This document shows positions 10,626-22,440 of a stretch of DNA of 64,000 nucleotides, piece by piece. The stretch spans positions 37,673,493 through 37,737,492 of the forward strand of contig OX419759.1 in the NCBI GenBank assembly GCA_948567375.1. Direction: 5' to 3'. The DNA comes from Lunularia cruciata (lineage: Eukaryota; Streptophyta; Marchantiopsida; Lunulariales; Lunulariaceae). The position numbers and the translations under genes are program-made. Below the pieces are notes generated by a model. The model saw only the letters and a program-made list of their open reading frames with translations. It searched no databases and was not told where the DNA came from. Position 1 is the first letter of the stretch; each line of letters starts with the position of its first letter.

Positions 10626-11699
10626 ATTATTGTAGGGTAGTCTTACCAAAAAAATTAAAACAATCAAATCACTTTCACTAAAGATGTATGCACTATAGGT
10701 GCTCTTGAACTTGATGGTTCAGTAGGATTTGAGTATCAATCTGCCCTGAAGGTTTCTCACTCTCAGTTGCCTATGCTATACATCTTACATACAATGCTAA
10801 CGAGAACGTTGAACCATTCCGTAAAGGCAATGTTCTACCTCGATGCTATGCTGCTTCTTCTACCCTTCTACCTCACTGCTATACTATAAATTAGTGTCAA
10901 GTTTATGACGGCTAGACTTTTAGTTATAAGCATACTTTATAATGCCCACAGTACTCAAGACCATTCAACGCACTGTGTTTGTTCTTCTTAAGCCCAAGGA
11001 TCCAACACCCTAGTAAAGCCTAAATGCCTTCCTGCATCCCAACACTTGCTTGACTATGTTGAGTTCCTCGCCACTACTAGATCAAGTTGTCTCAAACTAT
11101 ACACAACATTGACATTGATACCCTAAGGATAGTGGAGATCCCCATGCATCTACCTCAAGACAGAACCCAATTCATACACACAAAGACATTCACATAGAGC
11201 ATATACAAAGTTTGACAAAAAAGTATGATTTAGAATTCTGAAATTGAACCTTTATTACTTTGGGATGAATCCCTTTACAATTCCTACTACAAACTGATGA
11301 GATGAATCCAACGGCCATACATCATTTGATCCCTTGATTATTTCTACTCATATTAGTGTTAACCGTAATATAACTATCTTGTCTTCCTGATTACCCTTAT
11401 ACTTCCTTCTTAAAAACGATGGGATAAATCCAAGGGCCATATGCCATCATGATCCCCTGATTACCCTCTACTCCTATCAATGCAAACCCTAAAATAACTA
11501 TCTTCCTAATTAACTTTGCGATGATATGCATGCATGTCAATAATCCTACTATGCACTTTGCATGGACAACTATTCTATATTACATTTGGGATGATGGTCC
11601 CAATAAATTTTCTTATTCAAAAATATGTCTACTGTACACAGCCATGACCAAGCTAAAGGTCTATACAGATGACAAACACAAAGCTATTACAAGCACAAC
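10626..11699. other. AT-rich repeat-derived stretch without a gene
   Basis: No open frame with recognisable similarity. It contains the 123-bp direct repeat listed separately and otherwise looks like old non-coding transposon sequence, possibly the 3' non-coding end of the diverged family L LTR that follows on the minus strand. Confidence 0.35.
11291..11517. repeat. 123-bp diverged direct repeat, two copies
   Basis: Copy 1 (11,291-11,393) and copy 2 (11,414-11,517) share aatccaa-ggccata, gatccc-tgatta and aataactatctt in order at an offset of about 123 bp. Confidence 0.65.
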
Positions 11700-13960
11700 A
11701 TATATATAATCCATTTTTAGTTGTTTGAACTACCTTCATCTCTAAAAATTAATACTAGCCTATCTGCTTGATTTGCAGCATCAGCTACTTCTTTACTTAG
11801 GGTAGCTAAAATCTTATTTGGAAAGGATTGTGTTATTTTGTCAACACTTCTTGGTATTTGGTATCCGTGTGCTTCTTGAGTCTATCTGCCAATTTATTCA
11901 ATTGATTGTTGGAGTCTACTTTTGCTTCCATGCATGGATTTCTGATTTTACTCTCTTCTTCTTCTTCTTCTTCTTCTTCTTCAGATGCTGGTGATGTTGA
12001 TGCCAAGCATCTCTCTTTTGCCAGTTGGACTTTATCAACACTGGCTGAGGGCACAGTTCCTTGTTCCTCGCAAGGAACAACTAACATGCTCTTCCATTTT
12101 GGCACTGTCTTAGACTGGGATGCTTCCTCTCTTTCATGCTCCACTTGTCCCTCTATCCTCACCTAAATAGAGTTCTCATGTTTGGCCTTCAGCTCTTTGC
12201 AATCAAGGATTTTCCTTCACTTTTTGACTCACCCTTCTTCTTCATTGTGTGTTTTTTTGGCAGAGGGAACCTATTTTGATCTTGCAATAGAAGGTCTCTC
12301 TTCTTCTTCAAGCACCTTCAGACTACATTGGCTTTTGTCCCAATGTCCCAAAGTGCACACCTTTGCTCAGACTCTCATAGGCTTGGGGGTCAAAATATTC
12401 TTGCTGTGCCTTCTCAATTGCACAATTGAGATGACATCATCTTTTGGTATCATATCCATCCTTAATTCTAGACACTATGTGTCTTTAGGTTTCTTTGTTC
12501 TCACCTCTTCAACAAGGGCAGATTATAATTCCTCTGTTTGACCATCCCCACCTTCTTTGTCCAGCAATAATTCAATTTGGGAGAAGGATGACAATCCCTT
12601 TGGTGGTGGCAACATGCATTGTAGCACCTTCCCATTACCTTCTTCTTCCATTGGAACCTTGCCTTTCTCCCTATCTTAGACAATATTAGGGCTGACCTCT
12701 TCTCCATGTTCTCCATTGTCATCACTCCCCGATTCTTCATCATCCTTGTTAGAGCCATTGTCATCCAACAAGTCCTCCACTACCTATTGGTTGGGCTTGC
12801 ATCACTTGTTCAATTATACACGCATTGGTACCATTGTGTCTTTTGCTTTCTCCTATGAGATTTTGGGTAGGTGTGATTTTGAATCTTTACCCACTTGCTT
12901 GAATTTTTGTACTTCAGCATAACACCCTTATATCATTTGGCCTCCTTTGCCTACTTGGGTTGCAATTGATAACAACTCACAAGAAAGTGGTGGACCAAGA
13001 ATATCTTCTTTTCCTCCTTCCTTAGCAATTTCATCCCAATGTATAAATGAATCATGAACAAAGAGAGGAAGGTGGAACCCCAACTCATCTACAAGGTCTC
13101 AGTCAGCTCCCTAACCCATTGTGGAACATCCTTGCAAAATCCACATGGTGTCCTTCATGCAAGAATGGGAAAACATGGCTTGCATGTTATTGACATTTGT
13201 TGTTCATGTAGATCAAAATAGCTTCATGATTGATGTGACCATGATGCGCCTTGCTTGACTTTTATAGCCCTTTACCTTCTAGCTATTTTTGATCTTCTTG
13301 CATTTGAACAAAGCTGCAAACTTATTTGTCATCTCTTTAATCACCTTGGGCCAATCTTGGTCTACGTACATGGCATATGGGGTGGAAATTGCATCTCCAA
13401 GAACTTGCTACGAGTGCATCACCTTCCAAGCAAGCATATTGCTATGTAGGTTGGAGGGGTTTGTGCTCCTCCTTTTTCAAATCTCTTGTATCATATGGAG
13501 ATTGGTAAGCTCCCAATTCCACATTAAAAACTGCAACTACTGAGTTATGACATACTCAACATAATCATAAGTTCCCCACTTCTCTACTTTCCCACTTTGG
13601 GTGAATATAAGGTCAACTCAGGTATAGCCTTGCACTTCTTGGGCAAAATTGCTATCAATTCTACACCACATGATTGCCTCACAGTTTCTTGTCACTCCTC
13701 CACACTCAATTCCTAATCACTTGCTCACTTAGTCTCTTGTTTTTGCTCTCCTAAATCATGAGTAGATACTATCAAATTTGCAATGTGCAATAGCCTCAAA
13801 TTGATAGAAGTCTATGCCTACAACAATCAAACCTCAATCTTGATTTTCCTTCTGAATTTATATTGCATTGCTCTTGGCTGAACAATGTGGCGGGTAATTA
13901 CTATGGCTCGTTGTTGTTCCTACATGTGAGAAGTGCCATGAAGACAAAAATTACTGAAAT
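11700..13960 (-). mobile_element. Family L long LTR, diverged copy with ORF relics
   Basis: On the minus strand, broken frames keep the order of the ORF in the better-preserved LTRs. At 13,230-13,140 MVTSIMKLF and QAMFSHS match SALMAILKPERTTY and QAVFFHKLF. At about 13,050 the string FVHDSFIHWDEIAKE matches the related copy at 19.3 kb. At 12,760-12,550 an acidic SD-NGEHGEE region follows. The open frame 12,162-11,833 ends in a glutamate run and LKKHTDTKYQEVLTK, which aligns with LEHRKKEMQSKYPEVKTVLQ of the copy at 61.6 kb. Several stops make it non-functional. It occupies the intron of the root-cap pseudogene. Confidence 0.6.
11955..11983. repeat. (TTC)n microsatellite
   Basis: About nine TTC units in a row; on the minus strand they encode the glutamate run of the decayed LTR-borne ORF, so the microsatellite probably grew from an acidic coding tract. 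Confidence 0.85.
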
Positions 13961-14629
13961 CAGTTCTTTGGTACAAGTGGCATTCCTTTGCATGCATATA
14001 TGATGATGTGGATAACTGTCCTTTTGGTTACTTGCTTACATGGCCAAGAATGGTCATAATCAAGGGTCTGACAAAAGCAACGATATGACAAACCTAAAGG
14101 CATGCCAAAAAAAAACACAAGACAAACCCAAAAGTGTGCCAAAAACAGAAACATGAGAAACTTTAGGTGTGCCAAAAATGAAGATATGACAGAAATAATG
14201 GTATCAGGATCATGGGTGTTCATGGCTGATGGTGTATCAAACCAAGGGTACAAGAACATCCCCCCTTGTTGACAAAAGTTGCATATCTTTGTACTTGTCC
14301 TTCCTCATTGCTTCTTATTGTCTTGCCTGCCAGTTGTAAAACCTTTGAATCTTATTTGCTAACACTAATTCTCACAAAATTCTATTGTTCTAAAAACAAA
14401 GAGAAAAAAGAAGAAAAATATGATCAAAGAGATTGAGTGAGTTGTTATATTGGCATCCTTCACCTATACTGTAAAGTGTGAAGTCATGTGTAAAAGTAAT
14501 CTATGTGAATCACATCAAACCCAATACTTTCAGTTGGATTTTTTGTACCATGTGGTGTTACTTGTGGTGGACTTCATATAATGTGAGTATGCTGCAATGA
14601 TTAGATTCATGTTTTTATTCTTTTTGTTG
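13961..14629. other. Unclassified sequence before the exon 2 relic
   Basis: No gene seen. On the minus strand a G-rich aacaaggggggatg near 14,263 resembles a polypurine tract followed by a TG-starting LTR, but no matching second end was found. The last tens of bases before 14,630 correspond to the end of the original root-cap intron (ttttgttgatag). Confidence 0.35.
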
Positions 14630-15357
14630 ATAGGAAGTTGAACTGCTAGCAATTTTCTTTACTATGTAACAATCCACCTTTCACCACAAGAACAATGATT
14701 TTCTACTCCACAGCCAAAAAGGCTGAGATTTTTGCTTGCTCCTTGCTCACAACTTTATCATTGATATGTGCAGAGAGTTCCATAGACTTTATCAACTTGA
14801 TGATGATTTTTTTCTAGGCGCACATTATAGATCTATGGATACACTTGGTTGGAAAGTTTGAGGATTATGTTCAAGTCTCATAAGGTTGGTATTGGAGTTT
14901 GGGAGATGGGAAATTGAGAGAGAGTACCTTGGTCAGATGAATTTGATCATTTCAAATTTGCTTACAATGGAGTTGAAGTAATCATTCTAGTCCAAAACAA
15001 TGTTTAGATATTATTAATAGATAGGTCTTGATTGACCAAGCAAATAAGACAAAAAGATTGCATGTGATACTCAGGCCATTGCTGGAGGTGAGTCTGGATG
15101 TAGTCCCTTTAAACCACTTCCAAGAGGGAAATATCAAACTCCTGATAGGGATCAGGTTGTTGACCTCTTCATGGAGTTCAATTTCTCTAGTTTGTCTACC
15201 TCAACAGACGAGGTTTTACATTAATTGCATAAGCTTAGCTTAGCTTCAAGATCCTCATGTCCTTGGGAAGATTTGATATGCAAGATCTAATCTGATCTTT
15301 GAGCACCTCTCTACTTTCTATGGAGAGGATCAAAAGGATGGAGTCATGTCCTGTAGG
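14630..15357 (+). pseudogene. Root-cap gene copy 3, exon 2 (decayed)
   Basis: Begins ataggaagttgaactgcta, aligned to atagaaagttgaactgtta of gene 2. Further matches are caatccacctttcacc (DPRFI region), gatttttgc, the ttgcttacaatggagttgaa segment, gaggtgagtctggatgtagtccc against gaggtgagtttggatgtagttcc, and a last gatggagtcatgtcctgtagg against gaaggagtaatgtcatgcagg. Many indels and stops are present. The acceptor CAG of the working genes reads TTG here. It pairs with the exon 1 relic at 10,188 to form the third member of the cluster. Confidence 0.8.
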
Positions 15358-15550
15358 GAATGTTGTCCTTTTGTTTCTTTCACTAACAACTGGGAATTCA
15401 AAATCTGACAAAATCCATCAATTGGAAAATTTTTAATTGTAGTATCAAATGCAAAAAAACTAAGGTTTGTCTTGTGGAACATTTGAGCTTGGAATTCAAA
15501 TTGTATCTGCTCAAACATAAGAGAGCCTTAGAAACAATGTTAGTTGTTCT

Positions 15551-15725
15551 TTATGCTTCATTGGTTTGGCTTCAGGGATGGCAACCAGACCCAAAGACTA
15601 CTAGAATAAGGATCACTTTTCTGCCATATGCTACTATCATTCATGCTTCATTGATTTGGCTTGAAGGATGGAAACCAGACCCAAAGACTACTAGAATAAG
15701 GATCACATTTTTGCCCCTAATATCA
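15551..15725 (+). repeat. 90-bp tandem repeat, two copies
   Basis: t-atgcttcattg-tttggctt-agggatgg and the following accagacccaaagactactagaataaggatcac occur at 15,551 and again at 15,641. The units are about 90% alike, so the duplication is younger than the surrounding decay. The 95-codon open frame across it is a consequence of the 90-bp (multiple of three) period. Confidence 0.85.
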
Positions 15726-17184
15726 TTGACATTCATGTTGAAAGTACATTTCCAATGGTAGTACATGTGGCATTGATATAGCATGTACCTATAGTATAGG
15801 TGTTAGTGTTTGTACATAGCAACTAGCATCCCATGGTGGTATGAGCTAGGGTTAGAGTATTTAGGTCTTACTTTTGAGAGAGAAGGTTGTTCATTACATT
15901 GAGATGTTGGCGGCATAGTCAAGAAGCTTGAACAGTGGGATGTGTGAGCAATAGTTTAGTGAACAAGGCCAAGCAACAAGACCAAGTTTTTCATTAGCTT
16001 GGAACCTATGTACTAGCATGCAAGTGTTCCACTCCTCACTTCATGTGAGTATATTTGCAATAAGAGGAAGTTGGAAAAAGTGCTTTGTATACCATTTTCC
16101 ATTCTTTGTATTTGCAAATGTTGTGTAGATTTGCATCAATATCTATGAAAATTTTCAATAGGTTATGGGTCCATGTTTCTTAGTGCATCAAGAATGATAG
16201 AAGATTATTCTTGTTGTCATATTTCAAAGAGATTGAGAGATGTTGGTAGGTTAAACCAATCTCATAATTATTGTATAAGATGCTCTATAATGGGAAAAGT
16301 ACAGGACAATCTTGTCATGCACTACAAGTAGAAGTTCTTGGAATAGTCTATGGGCAAAAGATCTCATAGCAATCTGAGGATAGAGTTCCTAGAACAGTGT
16401 GTGAGCCTAGGCCCCATAGCAGACCTAGCTCAACTACGGGATAGGTTTACCATTGGATACATAACCCCAGAAATAACTCACAAATTCGTTCCCTTTTGAG
16501 TCATTTTGCTTCTTCTACTATCCACTTTTGGGTAAGTAGTGAAATGCTATGAGCAGTACTGCAAAATACTCCACAACCTAGACAAGAGTGCAACAAGCAC
16601 ACCAAGGAGCACCACTACACATAATACACATTCATAGGTTATAGACAAGACTCAACACTCAATCATCAAAGAAAATGGAATGGGTTTCTTTATAATAGTT
16701 GTCGCCTAGTTCAACTAATAGAAAGTCACATCAATCAACTCTTACAACCACAGCTTGCTATAGCTTCAGCCTGGACCCAATGATAACATGAGCTCCTCAA
16801 TTGACTTACTAGCACTTGATTTAAACAATAGTGTTCTCCTCAAAAAAAAAATGAGCTCCAATCTCTCTCTCTCAAATTACAAGGGATTCACAACAAACAA
16901 TTGTTATGAAATAGGGAGGACAAACTCCAACTAAGTGGCATGAGCTCCCAATATATACTAGTAAACCTAACCCTAAAATAACAAAAATTATCTATTAATA
17001 ATACTTCTATTATGGTCACCATCTCCTCATGCCATTGCCATCAATGCCAATTGGCTCCTAACCTTTTGTCTTCTCCACTAGATAACAATGTTGATATAGC
17101 CAAAGCACCATCTTAGCCTTAATTGCCTATGGAACTACTTTGCCAATGCACTATATTGCATAGGGTTTATCTGCACTAATTTAC
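15726..17184. other. Unclassified repeat-like sequence, no gene
   Basis: About 1.45 kb with no coding similarity. The composition and short phrases such as tatgagctagggttagagtatttagg resemble plant LTR or leader sequence, but no pair of termini could be found. It abuts the outer end of a family A LTR. Confidence 0.35.
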
Positions 17185-17858
17185 TATGAGTTTGATTTTC
17201 TCTCACCTAGGATGAACCTCAAATGGTTATTAATATATTGCACCATGGACTAAGACGGCAAAGAAGCAAAACTCCATCACACTCTTCCAAGACTAGAATG
17301 CCAAGGCACCTCCAAGACTCAAGATATTGCTCACTAGAGAATTCAATGAGCAAGATAGTTGCAAATGAAAGGATGACAAGTACCTCCTCACCATTAGCTT
17401 ATATATGCAAAAGGTTATTTATTATTGAAGTAACTCAAGTTACTAAGCTGAGAGTCAAATAATATCTAAAAGCCTAAAGAAATATCCAAGTACATGAGAA
17501 TAATCCCATTGTAGGTGTTCTTATCCTCATCTAACAACTAAATCAAGAATTCCTTCACATAAGCTATCCTTGGACTATAGAGAAATTTGCACCAACAAGG
17601 CTTGTGGGCCCAAGAGTTCTCAACTCTTTCCTCAAAGTCAAACAACTAGAAATAATACTAAGTCAATACATGCAAAGACAAAATAGTGATGCTCACTATT
17701 TTACCTTCCTTTAGAGTAGGGTCACCTTTATCTTAGCTAGGAATAGCTCTAGCTAATCATGACTGATATAAAAACTTAGCTAAACTCTATATAGATAATA
17801 TTTCTCCATTACCAAACTTGCAATAGAAAACTTAATATATGCACCAATGGGTGTTACA
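17185..17858 (-). mobile_element. Family A 3' LTR, degenerate
   Basis: Minus-strand LTR. The U3 start is TGTAACACCCATTGGTGCAT at 17,858 and the other end is a damaged tatgagtttgattttctctcac at 17,185 (other copies: tgtgagccggcctgtctctcac). Internal landmarks shared with other family A LTRs are gggcccaagagttctcaactcttt, ccttggact and gttgcaaatgaaaggatga. A polypurine tract (plus strand tttacccccaaac) follows directly inside, as in the other copies. Confidence 0.85.
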
Positions 17859-18425
17859 TTTACCCCCAAACTAAGATTTTACTTTGTCATTGGAGTGAAG
17901 GTCCCTTTACCTTCTATAATACAACTTCAACTTATCATGGTTAATCCTATCAAAGTATCTTCCTCCCAACTCCTTGAGATCATATGTGTAATTTCCTCAT
18001 ACCTTCTCCACTATAAAAGGTCTAAAGTACTTAGGTAATAACTTATTTTGCACCCTCTTGAATTGAATGGAATCAAACAACATTACACAATCACTTCCCT
18101 GAAGTACTCTACCTTCTTTTTGCCTTATCTCTTGTCATAGCTCTCATTTTGCTTCCTTCAGGCTTGCTCTACTTGAACCATATCAACTTCTCTTTCCTCC
18201 TCCAATTCCATGAATTGATCATTCCTTGACGTCTATACATCACCTCCTTGTGCCTCCTTCAATTTCCTATTAATTCTTTGAAAAGTAGGAAGATCAAAAT
18301 AGATAGGTATAGTAGACTTAATATCATATACCAAATGAAATGGAGAATACCTAGTGGATGTCTTCATGGTTAGTTTGTACTCCCATAAAATTGCATGAAT
18401 TCTCTTGTCCCAATGATGTCAAGCT
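17859..18425 (-). pseudogene. Family A integrase C-terminus, truncated
   Basis: The minus-strand sequence between the LTR and about 18,425 aligns base by base with the integrase end of the copy at 25,990-26,560 (for example caacttatcatggttaat and ccaatgatgt) but carries frameshifts. At about 18,425 similarity stops and a diverged family L LTR begins, so the rest of this element is missing. Confidence 0.8.
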
Positions 18426-20020
18426 TGCTTCTCTTTTGGGTGGGTGATCTTGAATAGGTATTGTGACCATTGAGGTAGGTTCTTTGTTGGATATCATTGG
18501 AGAACTTGGTGCTTCCTTCTCCTTAGCTAATCTTTCACTACCAAAACTTCAGTAGCTATTAAGACCTTAGTAGTAGCTAAAGTCAAAATTATTTTGTCCA
18601 AGTCCAAGGGCATTTGGTTCCTTACATCCTTACCCTTTCCTCACTTGATAACCTCCTCTTACACTATTATGAAGGCATGATTCATACATCCTTGAGCATA
18701 GGTTCTTGAAGTGGGATCACCACCCATTGTTCTTCTGAAGCCAATGCGGGAAAAATCTGCATTGTCTCCAATCCTTGTGTTGGAGGAGGTTCCTCTTTGC
18801 TTGCAACTAAGATATCAAAATATCCTCCTCTTTTGCCATTGTCTCCACTTCTTTTTTGATGACAAGTTGATCCAATACTCCTAATACCAGCACGTCCATG
18901 GGGATGGACTATACCTCCATGCCTTACTCCATATTGCCTCCTTCACCTTCAAAGAATACTTAAATTTGGGAGAAGGAAGTCTCCCGCTTTGGAAGCACTA
19001 CCTCCATTATTGGCAACAATTCCTTTTGCATGCTTACTTATGGTTCTTCTATCTAAGGACTTTCTTGTGAGTATTTACAATCACTGTGACCTTCACTTTC
19101 CCACCTTGACTCACCCTTGGATTGGGAATTCTCCTTCTCTTAAGAGTCCATGACTTGGGGAGTAGGCCGGTGTCTCTTCCTCAACTCAATTTGCATTGCA
19201 GTTGCCTTTTTTTTGCTTGTACTTTATCCCAAAACCATGGCTATTGGCATCCATTTCCCATATTCTAATATTGGAGAAATATGTCCTTAAACTTCCTTTT
19301 CCCGCCATATACTTGGGTGAGGCTTGATGATAGCCTGTCGGGTAGTAATGTGCTAGGAAAAGAATCCATTCTTTGTTCTTTAGCAGCCTCATCCCAATGT
19401 AAAAGTGTAAGATGAATGGGGAGAGAAAGGTGTTTCCTCCATGTGTTTTTAATTACTCATTCATCTCACAAGCATGATGATAAACATCTTTGCCCAATCC
19501 AAGGGTCTTCCTTTATGCAATAAATAGAAGAAGGTGGCTTGCTTATTGTTACAGTAGGTTGTCCTTGTTGATTTGAAGAGCTTCATTAGCAAGGTCACCA
19601 TAATGCGCCAAGTAGGATTGTAATCCAATTTACCTTTTGTCATTCCTCATCTTTGCATACTTGAATGAGGCTTTGAATTTTCTTGTCATCTCTTTTGATA
19701 GTTGGGGCCACTCCTAGTCAAGTTACATTGCTCCAAGCATAGAATTGGACCCAATAACCTTTTGCCAATGCTCCTCCATCTAGGCAAACACATTACCATG
19801 TAAGTCAAGGAAGTTTGGACTCTTCTTTTCTCCAATACCATCAAGAGATAAGTAAAATCCCAAATCCACAACAAAAACCATAGATGCTTGGAGTTGAGAT
19901 ACTCCATTTCACATTAATGCACACATTTTTCCACTCTTGGAGAGCAAAGTGCATCTATGGTTGGAGTTTTTCTTCTTCTTGGGAGACATCATGTTACCCA
20001 ATGCTTCAAACTCTAATGCT
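18426..20020 (-). mobile_element. Family L long LTR, diverged copy with ORF relics
   Basis: The minus strand contains MVTLLMKLFKSTRTTY and QATFFYLLHKGRPLDWAKMF (19,600-19,470), matching SALMAILKPERTTY and QAVFFHKLFAGEPINWARCF of the LTR-borne ORF at 38.7 kb. It continues with HYYPTGYHQ at about 19,340 and with aatttgggagaagga-g at about 18,965, a phrase shared with the copy at 12,575. Both ends are unclear: the left end abuts a truncated family A integrase and the right end abuts the leader of a plus-strand family A copy. Confidence 0.6.
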
Positions 20021-20024
20021 CTCA

Positions 20025-20930
20025 ATTGCATTCATTTTCATTGTAATATTTTGAAACTTTTGAAAATAATTTACTGTAAAATATCCTACCTTTTGGCCCA
20101 AGAATTGTGAGAGAGCATTTTTACACAATAAGTTATGAATTAAGTGAGTGGAGTGAATTTTACACCAAATCTGAAAGATATATGCTGAATAGAAAGATCA
20201 CTAGGCAAAATAGCTGAATGAAAAGTACTGAAAATTTTCAAGGGAGGACAACCTAGGGTGTTGATCAAGAGTGAAATTTTCCAAGGAATTAAAGTCACAA
20301 TTTGGGAGAATTGGTTAACATTGTGAGGAGGGGTCATTTTAGGGGAGTTAAGTGCTAACAAATGAATTTAGGTTCGACCAAAAGTATACTTGAGTGTTAA
20401 CATTAATCTTGGGAGCATGGAGTGCCATCAAGAGAGGAAACTAAGGTTATATATGGTTCTCAAGGTGTAAGTGCTTCTTATGTGAGACAAGGGACACAAG
20501 GCAAGCTCATATTTATTGAGTGTTCAGAGCAAGAGATTGAGAGAAAGGACTTAGGATTGCATGTTGGACCTTCTTCACCAAGATTTGGAGGGAGTGGATC
20601 TAGGACCAAGGATTTCTGAGAGGTTTGTGGACTGGAATGGCTTCCAAAGAGCCATGAGCGTAAAGGAGCAATGACATTGTTGGAGACCTTGATGATGGAC
20701 CTTGGAGAGAATCATACTATTAATATAGAGAACCTACCACCTTCATCATAAAGTTCTCAAGACTAGTGATGGAGATAATCTTTCAATTGATAGATAAAAT
20801 ATCCTTGAGACGCTTAATTTGCACCTTTGGATTTGATTGTGCTACGGAAATCATTGGGCATTCTAAAAACTTTGGAATACCTAGAGTGGACTACTCTCAA
20901 ATGTTGTTGGCCATGTATATACTCTACTAG
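20025..20930 (+). mobile_element. Family A leader (5' UTR), degenerate copy
   Basis: Aligns with the long leader of the minus-strand copy (31,020-32,000): aaatctgaaagatatatgctgaatagaaagat against aaatctgaaatatgtgtgttgaatagaaagat, and later gtgatggagataatctttcaa. No LTR or primer site precedes it; the 5' end is lost at the junction with the diverged family L LTR. Confidence 0.75.
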
Positions 20931-22440
20931 TTATAAGGGTGAGAAAAAACTAGACAAAAACATTGAGAGAGGAAAAAGGTAGTGAGAGGCTAAGATAGGG
21001 AAACTTTGGGTTTTCTTTGGCAAAAATGGAAAGAATCTGGAGGTTTTTGTGAGAGACTTCAAGAGGGCTTGCATAGGAAAAAATGAGAGGAGGAATAATA
21101 AGTGGGCCTCATTATTATTGGATCTCTTTGAGGACACAACTCTTACATGGTATGAGTCACAATACCAAAAGAGGCAAAGAGAGATGGGCAAGAGGAGTCT
21201 TGGGAAAGTTTGACTTTAGCGCTCATTGAGAAACTTTTCCAGAAAAGCATAATGAGAGATTGATGAGTGAGTTTACCTTCCTCAAGCAAGGAGATGGAGA
21301 GAAAGTGAGAATTTATGCAAAAAGAGTAGAGAAGTTATAGTCTAGGTTCTACATAGTATTGAGGAAGAGTGGAGATGATCTAGAGATTACCATGATTGGG
21401 ACAGGAGCCATGCTCACCAAGAATTTTGTGTGAAAGTTGAAACCAAAAATTCTAAGCAAAGTGAGATATGAAAAACTTTCTTCCAAGGTAGAAGCTATCA
21501 AGATCGGAATTCATTTGGAGAAGAGTTTGGAAGGGTATGAGAGTGATTTGGCGGTGAAGGAGGTTGTCCATCCTCCACAAGTCAAGAATTATGTAAGGGC
21601 TTCTTATAATTTGGTGGCAAGGGTGGCAGCACAAGTAGTAGTTGCTCTTATCCTTGCATCTCTACCAAAGGATCTTCTTCAAATTATAATAGAGCAACTT
21701 GTAGATCTCAAGATCAATGTAGTGCACCTATGAGAGAGGTGGACCAAAATTTGGGGAGAGGGCTTAAGGGTTATGGAAACTATCCATATAGAAGAGGCCA
21801 ACCAACTAGCAATTTCAATGATAGAAATTATTTTGGTTGTGGAGGTAGAGGTCACATCCAATGGAATTGCTCAAAATCCATGTACCATGGGAATAAGGTG
21901 GGTTATTAGGGGAAAAATAGAGAGAAAGAGAGAGGATATGAAGCCCAAGTACCTCCTTTGCAAAATAGAGATAAGGAGATAGCATACATAGATGTGGTGG
22001 AGAGCAAGTATGAGAAGAGAGTGCTCAAACTCTAAAGGTCTTAACTTGGAGCTTTAGGCATAAGAGAAGAAGAGAGCCCTTTTTTAGATGATATATATTC
22101 TTCTCAAGAATTCACTCTTAGCAAGGATAGTCCAATGCTTACAAGGAGTAATGACACTAGTTATTCAACACCATCAACAAAGACTCCAAGGAAAAAGTTG
22201 GGAGATGGATGATTTCTTGATCTCAAAGCAACAATGGAGTCACAATGTGTTGGAGAATGTTGGTAGTCATAAGGCCAACATCATAGTGGGTCAACTAATT
22301 ACTTTGAATCCTACTTTGAGGAAGGAACTTTGAGGTGGATTGAGTTCTACAAGGAGCAAGTGAAAGCAAAGGCTTTGATATCAATGGGGGTGGTGGATGC
22401 AAAACCAACACCATGGAGGCTTGTGAATATGCCTCTGAGA
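20931..22440 (+). pseudogene. Family A gag, degenerate
   Basis: Frames broken by several stops read FFGKNGKNLEVFVRDF, the capsid-like KNERRNNKWASLLLDLFEDTTLTWYE, a VRYEKLSSKVEAIKIGI segment and, near 21,830, a zinc-knuckle remnant (FGCGGRGHIQWNCSKS) that has lost its first cysteine. This is the most decayed of the three family A gag copies. Confidence 0.85.

Noticed and set aside
11906-12922. Several plus-strand frames rich in serine and leucine
   Set aside because: They are antisense to acidic and microsatellite-coded parts of the diverged LTR ORF on the minus strand.
13961-14263. Possible copia-type LTR starting after aacaaggggggatg on the minus strand
   Set aside because: Only one end is suggestive; no second terminus, primer site or copia coding sequence is adjacent.
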